Shown in pieces: positions 31,946 to 41,197 of a stretch of DNA of 64,000 nt. Each line of letters begins with the position of its first letter. Position 1 is the first letter of the stretch. The notes beneath the pieces were generated by a model, which was not told the origin of the DNA, did not search any database, and saw nothing but the letters and a program-made list of their open reading frames with translations. Origin of the DNA: Sinorhizobium sp. RAC02 (GTDB lineage: Bacteria; Pseudomonadota; Alphaproteobacteria; Rhizobiales; Rhizobiaceae). Both the position numbers and the translations under genes were made by a program. The DNA is taken from assembly GCF_001713395.1 (NCBI RefSeq), contig NZ_CP016450.1, positions 806,001 to 870,000 on the forward strand, written 5' to 3'.

Positions 31946-34900
31946 ATGCATCTCCTGCTAGCCCAGAAAGGCACCATCGCCGACGGTAAGGAAGCCATCG
32001 ACCTTGGCCAGACGCCGGGCGATATCCTTTTCCTCTCTGCCGCCGACACGGAACTCGCCTCCATCGCCGCCGCCCACCGGGTGCGTAGTACCGAGACGCG
32101 GTTGCGCCTTGCCAGCCTCGCGGCGCTCTCGCATCCCATGTCGGTCGATACCTATATCGAGCGCACGGCCCGTCACGCCAAGCTCATCGTTATCCGTGCC
32201 CTCGGCGGCGCCAGCTATTTCCGCTATGTACTGGAAGCGCTGCTGGCGACGGCGGTTGCCAATGGCATCAAGCTCGTGGCGCTGCCCGGCGACGATCGGC
32301 CGGACGAGGGGCTGGTTCCCTTCAATCGCATCGATAACGGGGATCGTCAGAGCCTCTGGACCTATCTGAACGAGGGCGGAGCCGACAACGCGGAGCGCTT
32401 CCTCGCCTATGCGGATGCACTGGTCTTCGGTGGTGAAACGCCGGAACCGGCAATGCCGCTGGAAAAGGCCGGAATCTGGTGGCCGAGGCAGGGTGTCGTC
32501 GATATCGCCACATGGCGGGAGGCGTCCAAGAGCGCGCTTAGGCCGGAGGGATTGGAACCCCCGACCGCAGCCATCAGCTTCTACCGCGCCTATGTCCAAA
32601 GCGGAGAAACCCGCCCCGTAGAAATGCTGATCGAGGCGCTTGCCGCCGAGGGCGTTCGCGCTTTGCCGATCTTCGTCTCCAGCCTGAAAGAGCCCGTTTC
32701 CGTGGAGACGGTGCGTGCGGCCTTTGCCGACATCCGGCCGGAGGTCGTACTGAATGCCACGAGCTTCGCGGTCTCTGCGCCGGGTGCAGGCCGGAAACCC
32801 ACCGTACTTGACGAGACGGGCGCGCCTGTCCTGCAAGCGATCTTCTCCGGATCGTCGCGCGAGGCCTGGGAAGCATCGGGGCAGGGGCTGACGGCGCGGG
32901 ATCTCGGCATGAACGTTTCGCTGCCGGAGGTGGATGGCCGAGTGCTTTCGCGCGCCGTTTCGTTCAAGGCAGCGGCGCGCTACGACGAGCGCGTCGAGAC
33001 GAACATCGTCAGCCTCGATCCGGTCGAAGACCGCATCCACTTCGTCGCAAAACTTGCCGCTGGCTGGGCGCGGCTGCGGCGCGCGATGCCGGCCGAACGC
33101 CGCATCGCGATCGTCATGGCGAACTACCCGAACCGTGACGGTCGTCTCGGCAACGGCGTGGGCCTCGATACGCCGGCCGGCACGATGGAAGTGCTGCGCG
33201 CCATGGCGGCGGAAGGTTACGCGGTGGCCGATCTGCCGGCCGATGGCGATACGCTGATCGGCCACCTGATGGCCGGGCCGACCAATGCAGCAAACGACGG
33301 CCGTGAAATCCGCGAAACGCTTTCCCTGAATCATTACAAAGCGTTCTTCGCCGCGCTTCCCAAGTCGATTCAGGCCGAGATGACGGCCCGCTGGGGTGCG
33401 CCGGAGGAGGATCCTTTCGTCACGGGCAATGTCTTCGCCCTGCCGCTTGCCCGTTTCGGCGAGACGCTGGTCGGCATCCAGCCGGCGCGTGGCTACAATA
33501 TCGATCCGAAGGACACCTACCATTCGCCGGATCTCGTGCCGCCGCATGGTTATCTCGCCTTCTACGCCTTCCTGAGGCAGCATTACGGTGCCCATGCCAT
33601 CGTTCACATGGGCAAACACGGCAATCTCGAATGGCTGCCGGGCAAGGCGCTGGCGCTTTCCGAAGCGTGTTATCCCGAAGCCGTGCTCGGCCCCGTGCCG
33701 CATCTCTACCCCTTCATCGTCAATGATCCGGGCGAAGGCACGCAGGCGAAACGCCGCTCCGCGGCCGTCATCATCGACCACCTGACGCCGCCGCTGACGC
33801 GGGCCGATACCTATGGGCCGCTGAAGGACCTGGAAGCGCTGGTTGACGAATATTACGAGGCCTCCGGTGGCGACCCGCGCCGCATCAAGTTGCTCACGAG
33901 ACAAATCCTCGAATTGGTGCGCGACATCGGTCTCGACCGCGATGCCGGCATTGCCAAGTCCGATGGCGAGGAGGCGGCGCTGCAGAAGCTCGACGCCTAT
34001 CTCTGCGATCTCAAGGAAAAGCAGATCCGCGACGGCCTGCACGTCTTCGGCGTGTCGCCAGAGGGACGGCTGCTGACCGATCTGACGGTCGCGCTCGCCC
34101 GTGTGCCGCGCGGCCTTGGCGAGGGCGGCGAGGCAAGCTTGCAGCGGGCGATTGCGGCGGATGCGTTGGCCGGCACGACGTTCGACCCGCTCGATTGTGT
34201 CGCCTCTGATCCATGGAAGGGCCCGCGCCCGGAAATCCTTGCCCACCAAACCGACGCCACTTGGCGCAGCAATGGCGATACGGTGGAGCGCATCGAGCTT
34301 CTCGCAGCCCGATTGGTGGATGGTACGCTTGTTTGTCCGGACGACTGGCATGCGACAAACACGGTGCTCGCCGTGATCGACAGCACTATCCGTCCCGCCA
34401 TTGCCGCTTGTGGACCGGCTGAGATTGCAGCCCTGATGCGTGGCCTCGACGGGCGTTTCATCGAGCCCGGCCCTTCCGGCGCACCGACGCGCGGGCGGCC
34501 GGACGTGCTGCCGACGGGGCGTAACTTCTATTCCGTCGACAGCCGCGCCGTGCCGACGCCCGCGGCCTGGGAGCTGGGCAAAAAATCCGCCGAGCTGCTC
34601 GTCACCCGATACGCGCAGGATCACGGCGAATGGCCGACATCCTTCGGCATTACGGCCTGGGGCACGTCCAACATGCGCACCGGTGGCGACGACATCGCGC
34701 AGGCGATGGCGCTGATCGGCGTCAAGCCGACCTGGGACATGGCATCGCGCCGTGTCACCGGCTTCGAGATCATTCCGCCGGCGGTTCTTCGCCATCCGCG
34801 TGTCGACGTGACGCTGCGCATCTCCGGCTTCTTCCGCGATGCCTTCCCGGAACAGATTGCGCTCTTCGACCGCGCCGTGCGCGCCGTCGGGGCGCTTGAG

Positions 34901-35707
34901 GAGGACGATTCGGACAACCCGATCGCTGCCCGTATGCGGGTCGAGGCTGCGGCGCTGGCTGCCGAAGGCGTATCCGAGGATGACGCGATGAAGCAGGCTG
35001 GTTTCCGCATCTTCGGCGCGACATCCGGTGGCTACGGCGCTGGTCTGCAAACCATGATGGACGAAGGTCTCTGGACCGAGCGCGGCGACCTTGCCGAAGC
35101 CTGGCTTGCCTGGGGTGCGCATGCCTATGACGGCGATGGCGACAGCGTGCCGATGCTCGAGCGGCTTGAGGCACGCATGAAGAGCCTGCAAGCCGTGGTC
35201 CAGAACCAGGACAGCCGCGAGCACGACCTGCTCGACAGCGACGAGTATTACCAATTCGAGGGTGGCATGGCGGCGGCAGTGGAGCATCTTTCCGGCCAGC
35301 AGCCCGTCATCTACCACAACGACCTGTCGCGCCCGGAAAAGCCGGTGGTGCGCACGCTGGAAGACGAGATCGGCCGCGTCGTGCGTGCCCGTGTGGTCAA
35401 TCCGAAATGGATCGACGGCGTCATGCGCCACGGCTACAAGGGCGCCTTCGAGATCGCCGCGACGGTGGATTTCATGTTCGCCTTCGCCGCGACGACCGGG
35501 GCCGTGAAGGATCATCATTTCGAGGCCGCCTATCAGGCCTATGTGCTGGACGAACGCGTGCGCGATTTTCTGATGCAGAAGAACCCGGCGGCACTCGCCG
35601 AAATGGCGGCGCGCTTTGCCGAGGCGATCGACCGGAAGCTCTGGACGCCCCGCTCGAATTCGGCGCGCTTTGAACTCGATATGCTAGGCGCCCGTAAGGC
35701 GTCCTGA
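31946..35707 (+). CDS. cobN: Cobaltochelatase, large subunit CobN
   Basis: 1253 residues, the usual length. CobN/BchH-family motifs include MANYPNRDGRLGNGVGLDTP, IVHMGKHGNLEWLPGKALAL, DHLTPPLTRADTYGPL and TAWGTSNMRTGGDDIAQAM (each quoted in part). With CobS and CobT, not in this window, it inserts Co(II) into hydrogenobyrinic acid a,c-diamide using ATP. This is the signature step of the aerobic pathway. GGAG precedes the ATG. The gene sits 34 nt after the inverted-repeat element. Confidence 0.97.
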   Translation: MHLLLAQKGTIADGKEAIDLGQTPGDILFLSAADTELASIAAAHRVRSTETRLRLASLAALSHPMSVDTYIERTARHAKLIVIRALGGASYFRYVLEALLATAVANGIKLVALPGDDRPDEGLVPFNRIDNGDRQSLWTYLNEGGADNAERFLAYADALVFGGETPEPAMPLEKAGIWWPRQGVVDIATWREASKSALRPEGLEPPTAAISFYRAYVQSGETRPVEMLIEALAAEGVRALPIFVSSLKEPVSVETVRAAFADIRPEVVLNATSFAVSAPGAGRKPTVLDETGAPVLQAIFSGSSREAWEASGQGLTARDLGMNVSLPEVDGRVLSRAVSFKAAARYDERVETNIVSLDPVEDRIHFVAKLAAGWARLRRAMPAERRIAIVMANYPNRDGRLGNGVGLDTPAGTMEVLRAMAAEGYAVADLPADGDTLIGHLMAGPTNAANDGREIRETLSLNHYKAFFAALPKSIQAEMTARWGAPEEDPFVTGNVFALPLARFGETLVGIQPARGYNIDPKDTYHSPDLVPPHGYLAFYAFLRQHYGAHAIVHMGKHGNLEWLPGKALALSEACYPEAVLGPVPHLYPFIVNDPGEGTQAKRRSAAVIIDHLTPPLTRADTYGPLKDLEALVDEYYEASGGDPRRIKLLTRQILELVRDIGLDRDAGIAKSDGEEAALQKLDAYLCDLKEKQIRDGLHVFGVSPEGRLLTDLTVALARVPRGLGEGGEASLQRAIAADALAGTTFDPLDCVASDPWKGPRPEILAHQTDATWRSNGDTVERIELLAARLVDGTLVCPDDWHATNTVLAVIDSTIRPAIAACGPAEIAALMRGLDGRFIEPGPSGAPTRGRPDVLPTGRNFYSVDSRAVPTPAAWELGKKSAELLVTRYAQDHGEWPTSFGITAWGTSNMRTGGDDIAQAMALIGVKPTWDMASRRVTGFEIIPPAVLRHPRVDVTLRISGFFRDAFPEQIALFDRAVRAVGALEEDDSDNPIAARMRVEAAALAAEGVSEDDAMKQAGFRIFGATSGGYGAGLQTMMDEGLWTERGDLAEAWLAWGAHAYDGDGDSVPMLERLEARMKSLQAVVQNQDSREHDLLDSDEYYQFEGGMAAAVEHLSGQQPVIYHNDLSRPEKPVVRTLEDEIGRVVRARVVNPKWIDGVMRHGYKGAFEIAATVDFMFAFAATTGAVKDHHFEAAYQAYVLDERVRDFLMQKNPAALAEMAARFAEAIDRKLWTPRSNSARFELDMLGARKAS

Positions 35708-35726
35708 GACGGAAGGGAAGACTGAC

Positions 35727-36368
35727 ATGACCGAGAACCACGACGAAACTGCCGGCATGACCGAAGCCGAGCTTGCCCGCCACTCGGAGAAGATGGCGAA
35801 GAAGAAGCAAGCGCGTGAGAAGATCATGGCGACGAAGACGGACGAGAAGGGCCTCGTCATCGTCCATACCGGCAAGGGCAAGGGCAAGTCGACCGCCGGC
35901 TTCGGCATGATCTTCCGTCACATCGCGCACAAGAAGCCGTGCGCCGTCGTGCAGTTCATCAAGGGCGCGATGGTGACGGGTGAGCGCGAGCTGATCGAGG
36001 CCCACTTCTCCGATATCTGCCAATTCTACACGCTCGGCGAAGGCTTTACCTGGGAAACGCAGGACCGCGCCCGTGACGTGGCGATGGCAGAAAAGGCCTG
36101 GGAGAAGGCGAAGGAACTGATCCGCGACGAGCGCAACTCCATGGTGCTGCTCGATGAGATCAACATCGCGCTGCGCTATGACTATCTCGACGTCAACGAG
36201 GTGATCGCGTTCCTGCAGGCAGAGAAGCCGCACATGACCCATGTCGTGCTGACGGGCCGCAACGCCAAGGAAGAGCTGATCGAGATTGCCGACCTTGCGA
36301 CCGAGATGGAGCTTCTGAAGCACCCGTTCCGCTCGGGCATCAAGGCGCAGCAGGGCGTCGAATACTGA
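35727..36368 (+). CDS. cobO: Cob(I)yrinic acid a,c-diamide adenosyltransferase
   Basis: 213 residues. The P-loop HTGKGKGKSTAGFG, the Walker B-like VLLDEINIALRYDYLD and TGRNAKEELIEIADL define CobO/BtuR. The N-terminal ~45 residues are a charged helix (ELARHSEKMAKKKQAREKI). It attaches the adenosyl group to Co(I). It starts 19 nt after cobN. Its end is 3 nt from the end of the convergent TSUP permease gene. Confidence 0.96.
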   Translation: MTENHDETAGMTEAELARHSEKMAKKKQAREKIMATKTDEKGLVIVHTGKGKGKSTAGFGMIFRHIAHKKPCAVVQFIKGAMVTGERELIEAHFSDICQFYTLGEGFTWETQDRARDVAMAEKAWEKAKELIRDERNSMVLLDEINIALRYDYLDVNEVIAFLQAEKPHMTHVVLTGRNAKEELIEIADLATEMELLKHPFRSGIKAQQGVEY

Positions 36369-36371
36369 ACC

Positions 36372-37157
36372 CTACCAGCCGAGCCAGACGCGGATCGGAT
36401 GGCTCGGATCGGCCATCAGCCGGATGGCAAGTGCCACCGAGGTAATGACGAGGAGCGGCTTGATGATCTTTGCGCCGCTCTTCATCGCCACACGCGAGCC
36501 TGCCTGGGCGCCGAGGAACTGACCGGCCCCCATGACGAGGCCAACCTTCCACAGCACGACGCCATAGAGAATGAAGACGACGAAGGCGCCAAGATTGGAG
36601 CCGAAGTTCAGAAGCTTCGTATGCGCCGTCGCCTTCAGGATGCCGAAGCCGGCGAGCATCACGAAGGCGAGCATGAAGAAGGAGCCGGTGCCAGGCCCGA
36701 ACACGCCGTCATAAAAGCCGATCAGCGGCACGATGGTAACGGTAAACAGGAAGACGCTCATGCGGCGGTGTTTGTCGACGTCGCCGATATTCGGCTTCAG
36801 CCCGAAATAGATGGCGATCGCCACCAGCAGGAAGGGCAGCACACCCTTCAGCACATCACCAGGCACCACGGTCGCCAGCAGGGCGCCGAACACCGAGCCG
36901 AACGCCGCGACTGCGGCCATGGGCAATTGTTCGCTGAGTTTGACATGGCCGGCGCGAGCATAGGCGAGTGTCGCAGAACCCGAACCGAACAACGATTGCA
37001 GTTTGTTGGTGCCTAGCGTTTCCAGCGGCGGAATGCCTGCGAGCAGCATGGCCGGAATGGTGATCATGCCGCCGCCGCCGGCGATGGAGTCGATGAAGCC
37101 GGCAAGGAAGGCGGCAAGGAACAGGAAGAAAAGAACGTGAAGGGCGATGTCGGCCAA
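36372..37157 (-). CDS. TSUP-family membrane permease
   Basis: 261 residues from a TTG at 37157, chosen because the protein then begins LADIALHVLFFLFLAAFLAG as in relatives. An ATG at 37286 would add 43 polar residues, which does not fit. About eight membrane segments and the TauE/SafE motif DSIAGGGGMITIPAMLLAG are present. TSUP proteins move sulfite, sulfonates or other organic anions. Its place between cobO and cobE, on the other strand, breaks the cobalamin block; no functional link is known. Confidence 0.8.
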   Translation of the reverse strand: MADIALHVLFFLFLAAFLAGFIDSIAGGGGMITIPAMLLAGIPPLETLGTNKLQSLFGSGSATLAYARAGHVKLSEQLPMAAVAAFGSVFGALLATVVPGDVLKGVLPFLLVAIAIYFGLKPNIGDVDKHRRMSVFLFTVTIVPLIGFYDGVFGPGTGSFFMLAFVMLAGFGILKATAHTKLLNFGSNLGAFVVFILYGVVLWKVGLVMGAGQFLGAQAGSRVAMKSGAKIIKPLLVITSVALAIRLMADPSHPIRVWLGW

Positions 37158-37327
37158 GGCGGGACTCGGAGATCGGTGAGGAGATTTGGCTGACCTTCTG
37201 TCAGACTGCAGGGTGAAAAGCAAAGCCCGCGAGGGCTTCGCGCGGAAAGCTCTTGTGTGATGTGCGCAACGCGGATCAAACAGCAAGGTAGACGGCGTGT
37301 AGGCTACGGCGGCGAAAGAGGTGGGCG

Positions 37328-38377
37328 ATGACGGCGATGGATAACGAAAAGCGATCGGCGGCGGATATGGGCTTTGACCCTGGAATGAAGCGCAAGCTTC
37401 TTGCCGGCATCGAAGCGGGCCTCTTACGCGACCTGCATGCGGTGCTTGTCAGCCGCGACGGAAAGCTGGTGCTGGAGCACTATCATGACGCGCCCGATGA
37501 GAGTTGGGGCATGCCACTCGGCGCCGTCTCCTTCGATGCCGTCACGCTGCACGATCTGCGCTCCGTGACGAAAAGCGTCGTCAGTCTGCTCTACGGCATC
37601 GCGCTCGATCGTGGTCTCGTCCCGCCGCCGGAGGCGCCGCTGCTGGCGCAGTTTCCGGAATATCCAGACCTTCTCGCCGACCCGGCGCGGGCGGGCATGA
37701 CCATCGGCCATGCGCTGACCATGACGCTGGGCCTCGAATGGGACGAGTACCGCTCCTATGCCGATCCGCTGAACAGCGAGATCGCCATGGAGAACGCGCC
37801 GGATCGCTATCGTTTCGTGCTGGAGCAGAAGGTCGTTCACGCGCCCGGCACCCGCTGGGTCTATTCCGGTGGTGCGACGGCGCTCGTCGGCGCGATCATC
37901 GAGCGCGGCACCGGCCGCCGCATCGAGGACTTTGCGCGTGAGGCCTTGTTCGAGCCGCTCGGCATTACGCATTTCGAGTGGATGAGTGGTCGGGATGGAA
38001 TTGCCTCACCTGCGTCCGGCCTCCGGCTCAGTTCGCGGGATCTCCTGCGGATCGGCCACCTCTTGCTGTATGGCGGCCGCGCGGGTGACCGGCCTATCGT
38101 TTCGCAGCGCTGGATCGAGACGTCGCTCAAGCCGTTGGTCACGACGGGCGAGGGGCTGAGCTACGGCTATTTCTGGTTTCTCGACGAAGCGCCGGCCCTC
38201 GGCACGCCGAAGCCTTGGGTTGCCGGCTTCGGCAATGGCGGCCAGCGGCTCTGGCTGATGCCGGACCTGGGGATTGCCTGTGTCATCTATTCCGGCAGTT
38301 ACAATGCACCCGATGCCTGGGTGTCGCCGACACGCATCTGGCGGGAGATCGTGCTGGCCAATCTCCGTTCGGCCTGA
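37328..38377 (+). CDS. Serine hydrolase, class C beta-lactamase-like
   Basis: 349 residues. The catalytic SxxK is SVTK in LRSVTKSVVSLLYG (about residue 82), the tyrosine motif is YSGG (about 179) and GFGNGGQRLW near residue 300 is in the position of the third motif. No signal peptide is visible, so it is probably cytoplasmic, an esterase or peptidase rather than a resistance enzyme. GAGGTGGG precedes ATG 37328. It is followed by cobE in the same direction after about 200 bp. Confidence 0.85.
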   Translation: MTAMDNEKRSAADMGFDPGMKRKLLAGIEAGLLRDLHAVLVSRDGKLVLEHYHDAPDESWGMPLGAVSFDAVTLHDLRSVTKSVVSLLYGIALDRGLVPPPEAPLLAQFPEYPDLLADPARAGMTIGHALTMTLGLEWDEYRSYADPLNSEIAMENAPDRYRFVLEQKVVHAPGTRWVYSGGATALVGAIIERGTGRRIEDFAREALFEPLGITHFEWMSGRDGIASPASGLRLSSRDLLRIGHLLLYGGRAGDRPIVSQRWIETSLKPLVTTGEGLSYGYFWFLDEAPALGTPKPWVAGFGNGGQRLWLMPDLGIACVIYSGSYNAPDAWVSPTRIWREIVLANLRSA

Positions 38378-38574
38378 GGCATGCCGCATCCGGCGTGCTC
38401 GGTGCCGCAAACCGGTTTGACCGGCTTGCCGCCCTCCGGTACTAAGGAGGGGCGACGGTGCCCGCAAGCGGGCCGAGCGGTGTCCGGTGCGGCTGACCCA
38501 GAGGGGCCGTCATCCGGAACTGTCGGATGACGGCGATGCCGGGCCTTTCGCGTGGAATTTTGCGAGAGACTGCC
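38378..38574 (+). promoter_or_regulatory. Hairpin-rich leader before cobE
   Basis: Successive strong stems occur: CGCCCTCC/GGAGGGGCG, GCCCGC/GCGGGC and CCGTCATCCG/CGGATGACGG (38507-38533). No B12 box is present, so this is not a standard cobalamin riboswitch. The last stem might terminate the hydrolase transcript, though no T-run follows. The promoter of the cobEABCD operon should be here. Confidence 0.4.
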
Positions 38575-39051
38575 ATGCGCCCTGAGGCCCCACCACCGGA
38601 TACTGGACGACGATCGCTCGTCCTCGGCCTTGGCTGCGAACGCGGGACACCGCCCGCCGAACTCGTCGATCTCGCCGTATCCGTCGGTGTTTGCCCGGAG
38701 CAGATCACTGCCGTCGCGACGCTCGACGTGCGCGCGGAGGAACCGGCCATGCTCGCGGTCGCTCGGCATTTCTCCGTGCCGCTCGTGACCTTTCCGGCGG
38801 TGCGCCTTGAAGCCGAGACGCCACGCCTTGCCAATCCTTCCGATCTCGTTTTCGCCCATACGGGTTGCCACGGCGTTGCCGAGGCTGCCGCGCTGGCGCA
38901 GGCAGGGCTGGATGGGCGACTTGTCGTGGAGAAGACGAAATCCGCTCATGCCACTGTTGCCGTCGCCGAATCGTTTCAAGGGGTTGCGATGGCTTTTTCA
39001 GAGACCGAATCCACTCCCTCGCATTTTGATTCCAACCGGGAGTTTGCGTGA
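38575..39051 (+). CDS. cobE: Cobalamin biosynthesis protein CobE (CbiG C-terminal-like)
   Basis: 158 residues from ATG 38575. LVLGLGCERGTPPAELVDL opens the family fold; TLDVRAEEPAMLAVARHFSVPLVTF and VVEKTKSAHATVAVA (quoted in part) are conserved in CobE and the C-terminal half of CbiG. In the aerobic pathway CobE is needed early but its exact chemistry is not settled. The stop overlaps the start of cobA by one base (TGATG). Confidence 0.88.
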   Translation: MRPEAPPPDTGRRSLVLGLGCERGTPPAELVDLAVSVGVCPEQITAVATLDVRAEEPAMLAVARHFSVPLVTFPAVRLEAETPRLANPSDLVFAHTGCHGVAEAAALAQAGLDGRLVVEKTKSAHATVAVAESFQGVAMAFSETESTPSHFDSNREFA

Positions 39052-39893
39052 TGCACGCCCTGTTCTCAGCCCTCCCAACGATGGAGAAGGGCAGCGTCTG
39101 GCTCGTTGGTGCCGGTCCGGGCGATCCGGGCCTTTTGACCCTGCACGCCGCCAATGCGCTCCAGCAGGCCAATGTCATCGTGCATGATGCGCTGGTCAAT
39201 GCCGACTGCCTCTCGCTCGCGCATCCCGGAGCGCAACTGGAGTTTGCCGGAAAACGCGGTGGCAAGCCCTCGCACAAGCAGCGGGATATTTCGCTCAGGC
39301 TCGTCGAACTCGCCCGCGCAGGCCACCGTGTGCTGCGGCTGAAAGGCGGCGATCCCTTTGTCTTCGGCCGGGGGGGCGAGGAGGCGCTGACGCTGATAGA
39401 GCACGGCATTCCCTTCCGCATCGTGCCGGGCATCACGGCGGGTATCGGCGGGCTTGCCTATGCCGGCATTCCGGTGACGCATCGCGAGGTCAATCACGCG
39501 GTGACGTTCCTCACCGGCCACGACTCCTCCGGCCTCGTGCCGGACCGCATCAATTGGGATGGCATCGCCAAGGGATCGCCGGTCATCGTCATGTATATGG
39601 CGATGAAACATATCGGCCAGATCGCCGCCAACCTCATCGCCGGCGGCCGCTCGCCGGACGAACCTGTCGCCTTCGTCTGCAATGCCGCGACCGTCGAACA
39701 GCAGGTGCTGGAAACGACGCTCGCCCGCGCCGAAGCCGATGTCCAGGCCGCCGGTATCGAGCCGCCCGCCATCGTCGTCGTCGGTGAAGTCGTGCGCCTG
39801 CGCGCCTCGCTCGATTGGCTCGGCGCGTTGACGCAGGGCCGCAAGCTTTCGCCCGATCCGTTCGGTTCCCGCGGGCTCAAGGATCCGGCATGA
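39051..39893 (+). CDS. cobA: Uroporphyrinogen-III C-methyltransferase (SUMT)
   Basis: 280 residues. SUMT motifs are VGAGPGDPGLLTL, VLRLKGGDPFVFGRGGEE, VPGITAG and PVTHR. It uses two S-adenosylmethionine to make precorrin-2, the committed step to cobalamin. Starts inside the cobE stop codon and ends in an ATGA overlap with cobB. Stand-alone (no CysG-type fusion), as in cobalamin-dedicated enzymes. Confidence 0.96.
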   Translation: MHALFSALPTMEKGSVWLVGAGPGDPGLLTLHAANALQQANVIVHDALVNADCLSLAHPGAQLEFAGKRGGKPSHKQRDISLRLVELARAGHRVLRLKGGDPFVFGRGGEEALTLIEHGIPFRIVPGITAGIGGLAYAGIPVTHREVNHAVTFLTGHDSSGLVPDRINWDGIAKGSPVIVMYMAMKHIGQIAANLIAGGRSPDEPVAFVCNAATVEQQVLETTLARAEADVQAAGIEPPAIVVVGEVVRLRASLDWLGALTQGRKLSPDPFGSRGLKDPA

Positions 39894-41197
39894 GCGGCTT
39901 GCTCATCGCTGCGCCCGCGTCCGGATCCGGCAAGACGACGGTGACACTCGGTCTGGCGCGCGCGCTCGCCGATGCCGGCGTGCGCCTCGTTTCCGGCAAG
40001 GCGGGGCCGGACTACATCGACCCGGCCTTCCACGCCGCCGCCAGCCGAAAACCCTGCCTTAACTACGACCCCTGGGCCATGCGCCCCGACCTCATTCGCG
40101 CCAATGCCGCCCTTCAGTCCGGCGAGGGCGATTTCCTGCTCGTCGAGGCGATGATGGGCCTCTTCGATGGCGCCGCCGACGGCACGGGCGCGCCGGCCGA
40201 CCTGGCGGCGACGCTCGACCTGCCCGTCGTGCTCGTCGCCGATTGCAGCCGCATGTCGCAGTCCGTTGCCGCCATGGTGAAGGGCTACCAGGGTTTTCGC
40301 AGCGACATCCACGTAGCGGGCGTCATTCTCAACAAGGTCGGCAGTGCCCGGCATGAAGCGATGCTGCGCGGTGCTCTCGAGGCGAGCGGCGTCGATATCT
40401 TCGGCGTGCTTGAACGTGACTCGGCACTCGCTTTGCCGGAACGCCATCTCGGTCTCGTGCAGGCGGGCGAACACGGCACGCTGGAAACCTTCATCGCCCA
40501 TGCGGCGGAGGTCGTCTCACGGTGCTGCGACCTCGACCGTCTCGTCGCGCTCGCGGCGACGCGGGCCGCCCGGCCATCAACACTGTCCGTCTCGCACTTG
40601 CCGCCCTTCGGTCAGCGCATTGCCATTGCCCGCGACCCCGCCTTCGCCTTCACCTATGAGCACCTCATGTTGGGTTGGCGGCAGGCGGGGGCGAGCCTTT
40701 CGTTCTTCTCGCCGTTGACGGATGAGGCGCCGGCCGCCGATGCCGACGCCATCTATCTGCCCGGCGGTTATCCCGAACTCCATGCCGCGACCCTTGCCAA
40801 TGCCGGGCGTTTCCGCCTAGGCATGCAGGATGCGGCGCGCCGGGGGGCACGCATCTATGGTGAATGCGGGGGCTACATGACTCTGGGGGAAGCACTGGTT
40901 GCGGCGGATGGCTCACGCCACGGCATGCTGGGCCTGCTGCCGCTCGTCACCAGCTTTGCCGAACGCCGACGCCATCTCGGCTATCGCCGTGTTACGCCGC
41001 TTGCGGGGTCGGGCTTCGACGCAGTGATGACCGCCCATGAATTCCACTATTCGACCGTGCAGCAGGAAGGTGAGGCGGACCGCCTTTTTGCCGTTACGGA
41101 TGCGATGGGCGACGATCTCGGCCAGGCCGGTCTGCGTCGGGGCAATGTGAGCGGTTCCTATATGCATCTCGTCGATCTGGCGCCGGAGGCCGTATGA
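39890..41197 (+). CDS. cobB: Hydrogenobyrinic acid a,c-diamide synthase
   Basis: 435 residues. N-terminal ATP domain with APASGSGKTTVTLGLARAL and GKAGPDYIDPAFH. C-terminal glutamine amidotransferase domain with the nucleophile in GARIYGECGGYMTLG. It amidates the a and c side chains using glutamine. ATGA overlaps with both cobA and cobC, showing one tightly coupled operon. Confidence 0.95.
   Translation: MSGLLIAAPASGSGKTTVTLGLARALADAGVRLVSGKAGPDYIDPAFHAAASRKPCLNYDPWAMRPDLIRANAALQSGEGDFLLVEAMMGLFDGAADGTGAPADLAATLDLPVVLVADCSRMSQSVAAMVKGYQGFRSDIHVAGVILNKVGSARHEAMLRGALEASGVDIFGVLERDSALALPERHLGLVQAGEHGTLETFIAHAAEVVSRCCDLDRLVALAATRAARPSTLSVSHLPPFGQRIAIARDPAFAFTYEHLMLGWRQAGASLSFFSPLTDEAPAADADAIYLPGGYPELHAATLANAGRFRLGMQDAARRGARIYGECGGYMTLGEALVAADGSRHGMLGLLPLVTSFAERRRHLGYRRVTPLAGSGFDAVMTAHEFHYSTVQQEGEADRLFAVTDAMGDDLGQAGLRRGNVSGSYMHLVDLAPEAV

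Noticed and set aside
31958..35518. A 1186-codon open frame antisense to cobN
   Set aside because: It mirrors the GC-rich third-position pattern of cobN, has Arg/His/Gly-rich composition and no family motif; cobN itself is unmistakable.
37328..38377. Antibiotic-resistance beta-lactamase
   Set aside because: No signal peptide, and the third motif lacks the KTG form; it is more likely an esterase or peptidase of the same fold.
38378..38574. Second cobalamin riboswitch before cobE
   Set aside because: No AGCCAGGAGACCTGCC-like box and no CCGCNACTGT block are present.
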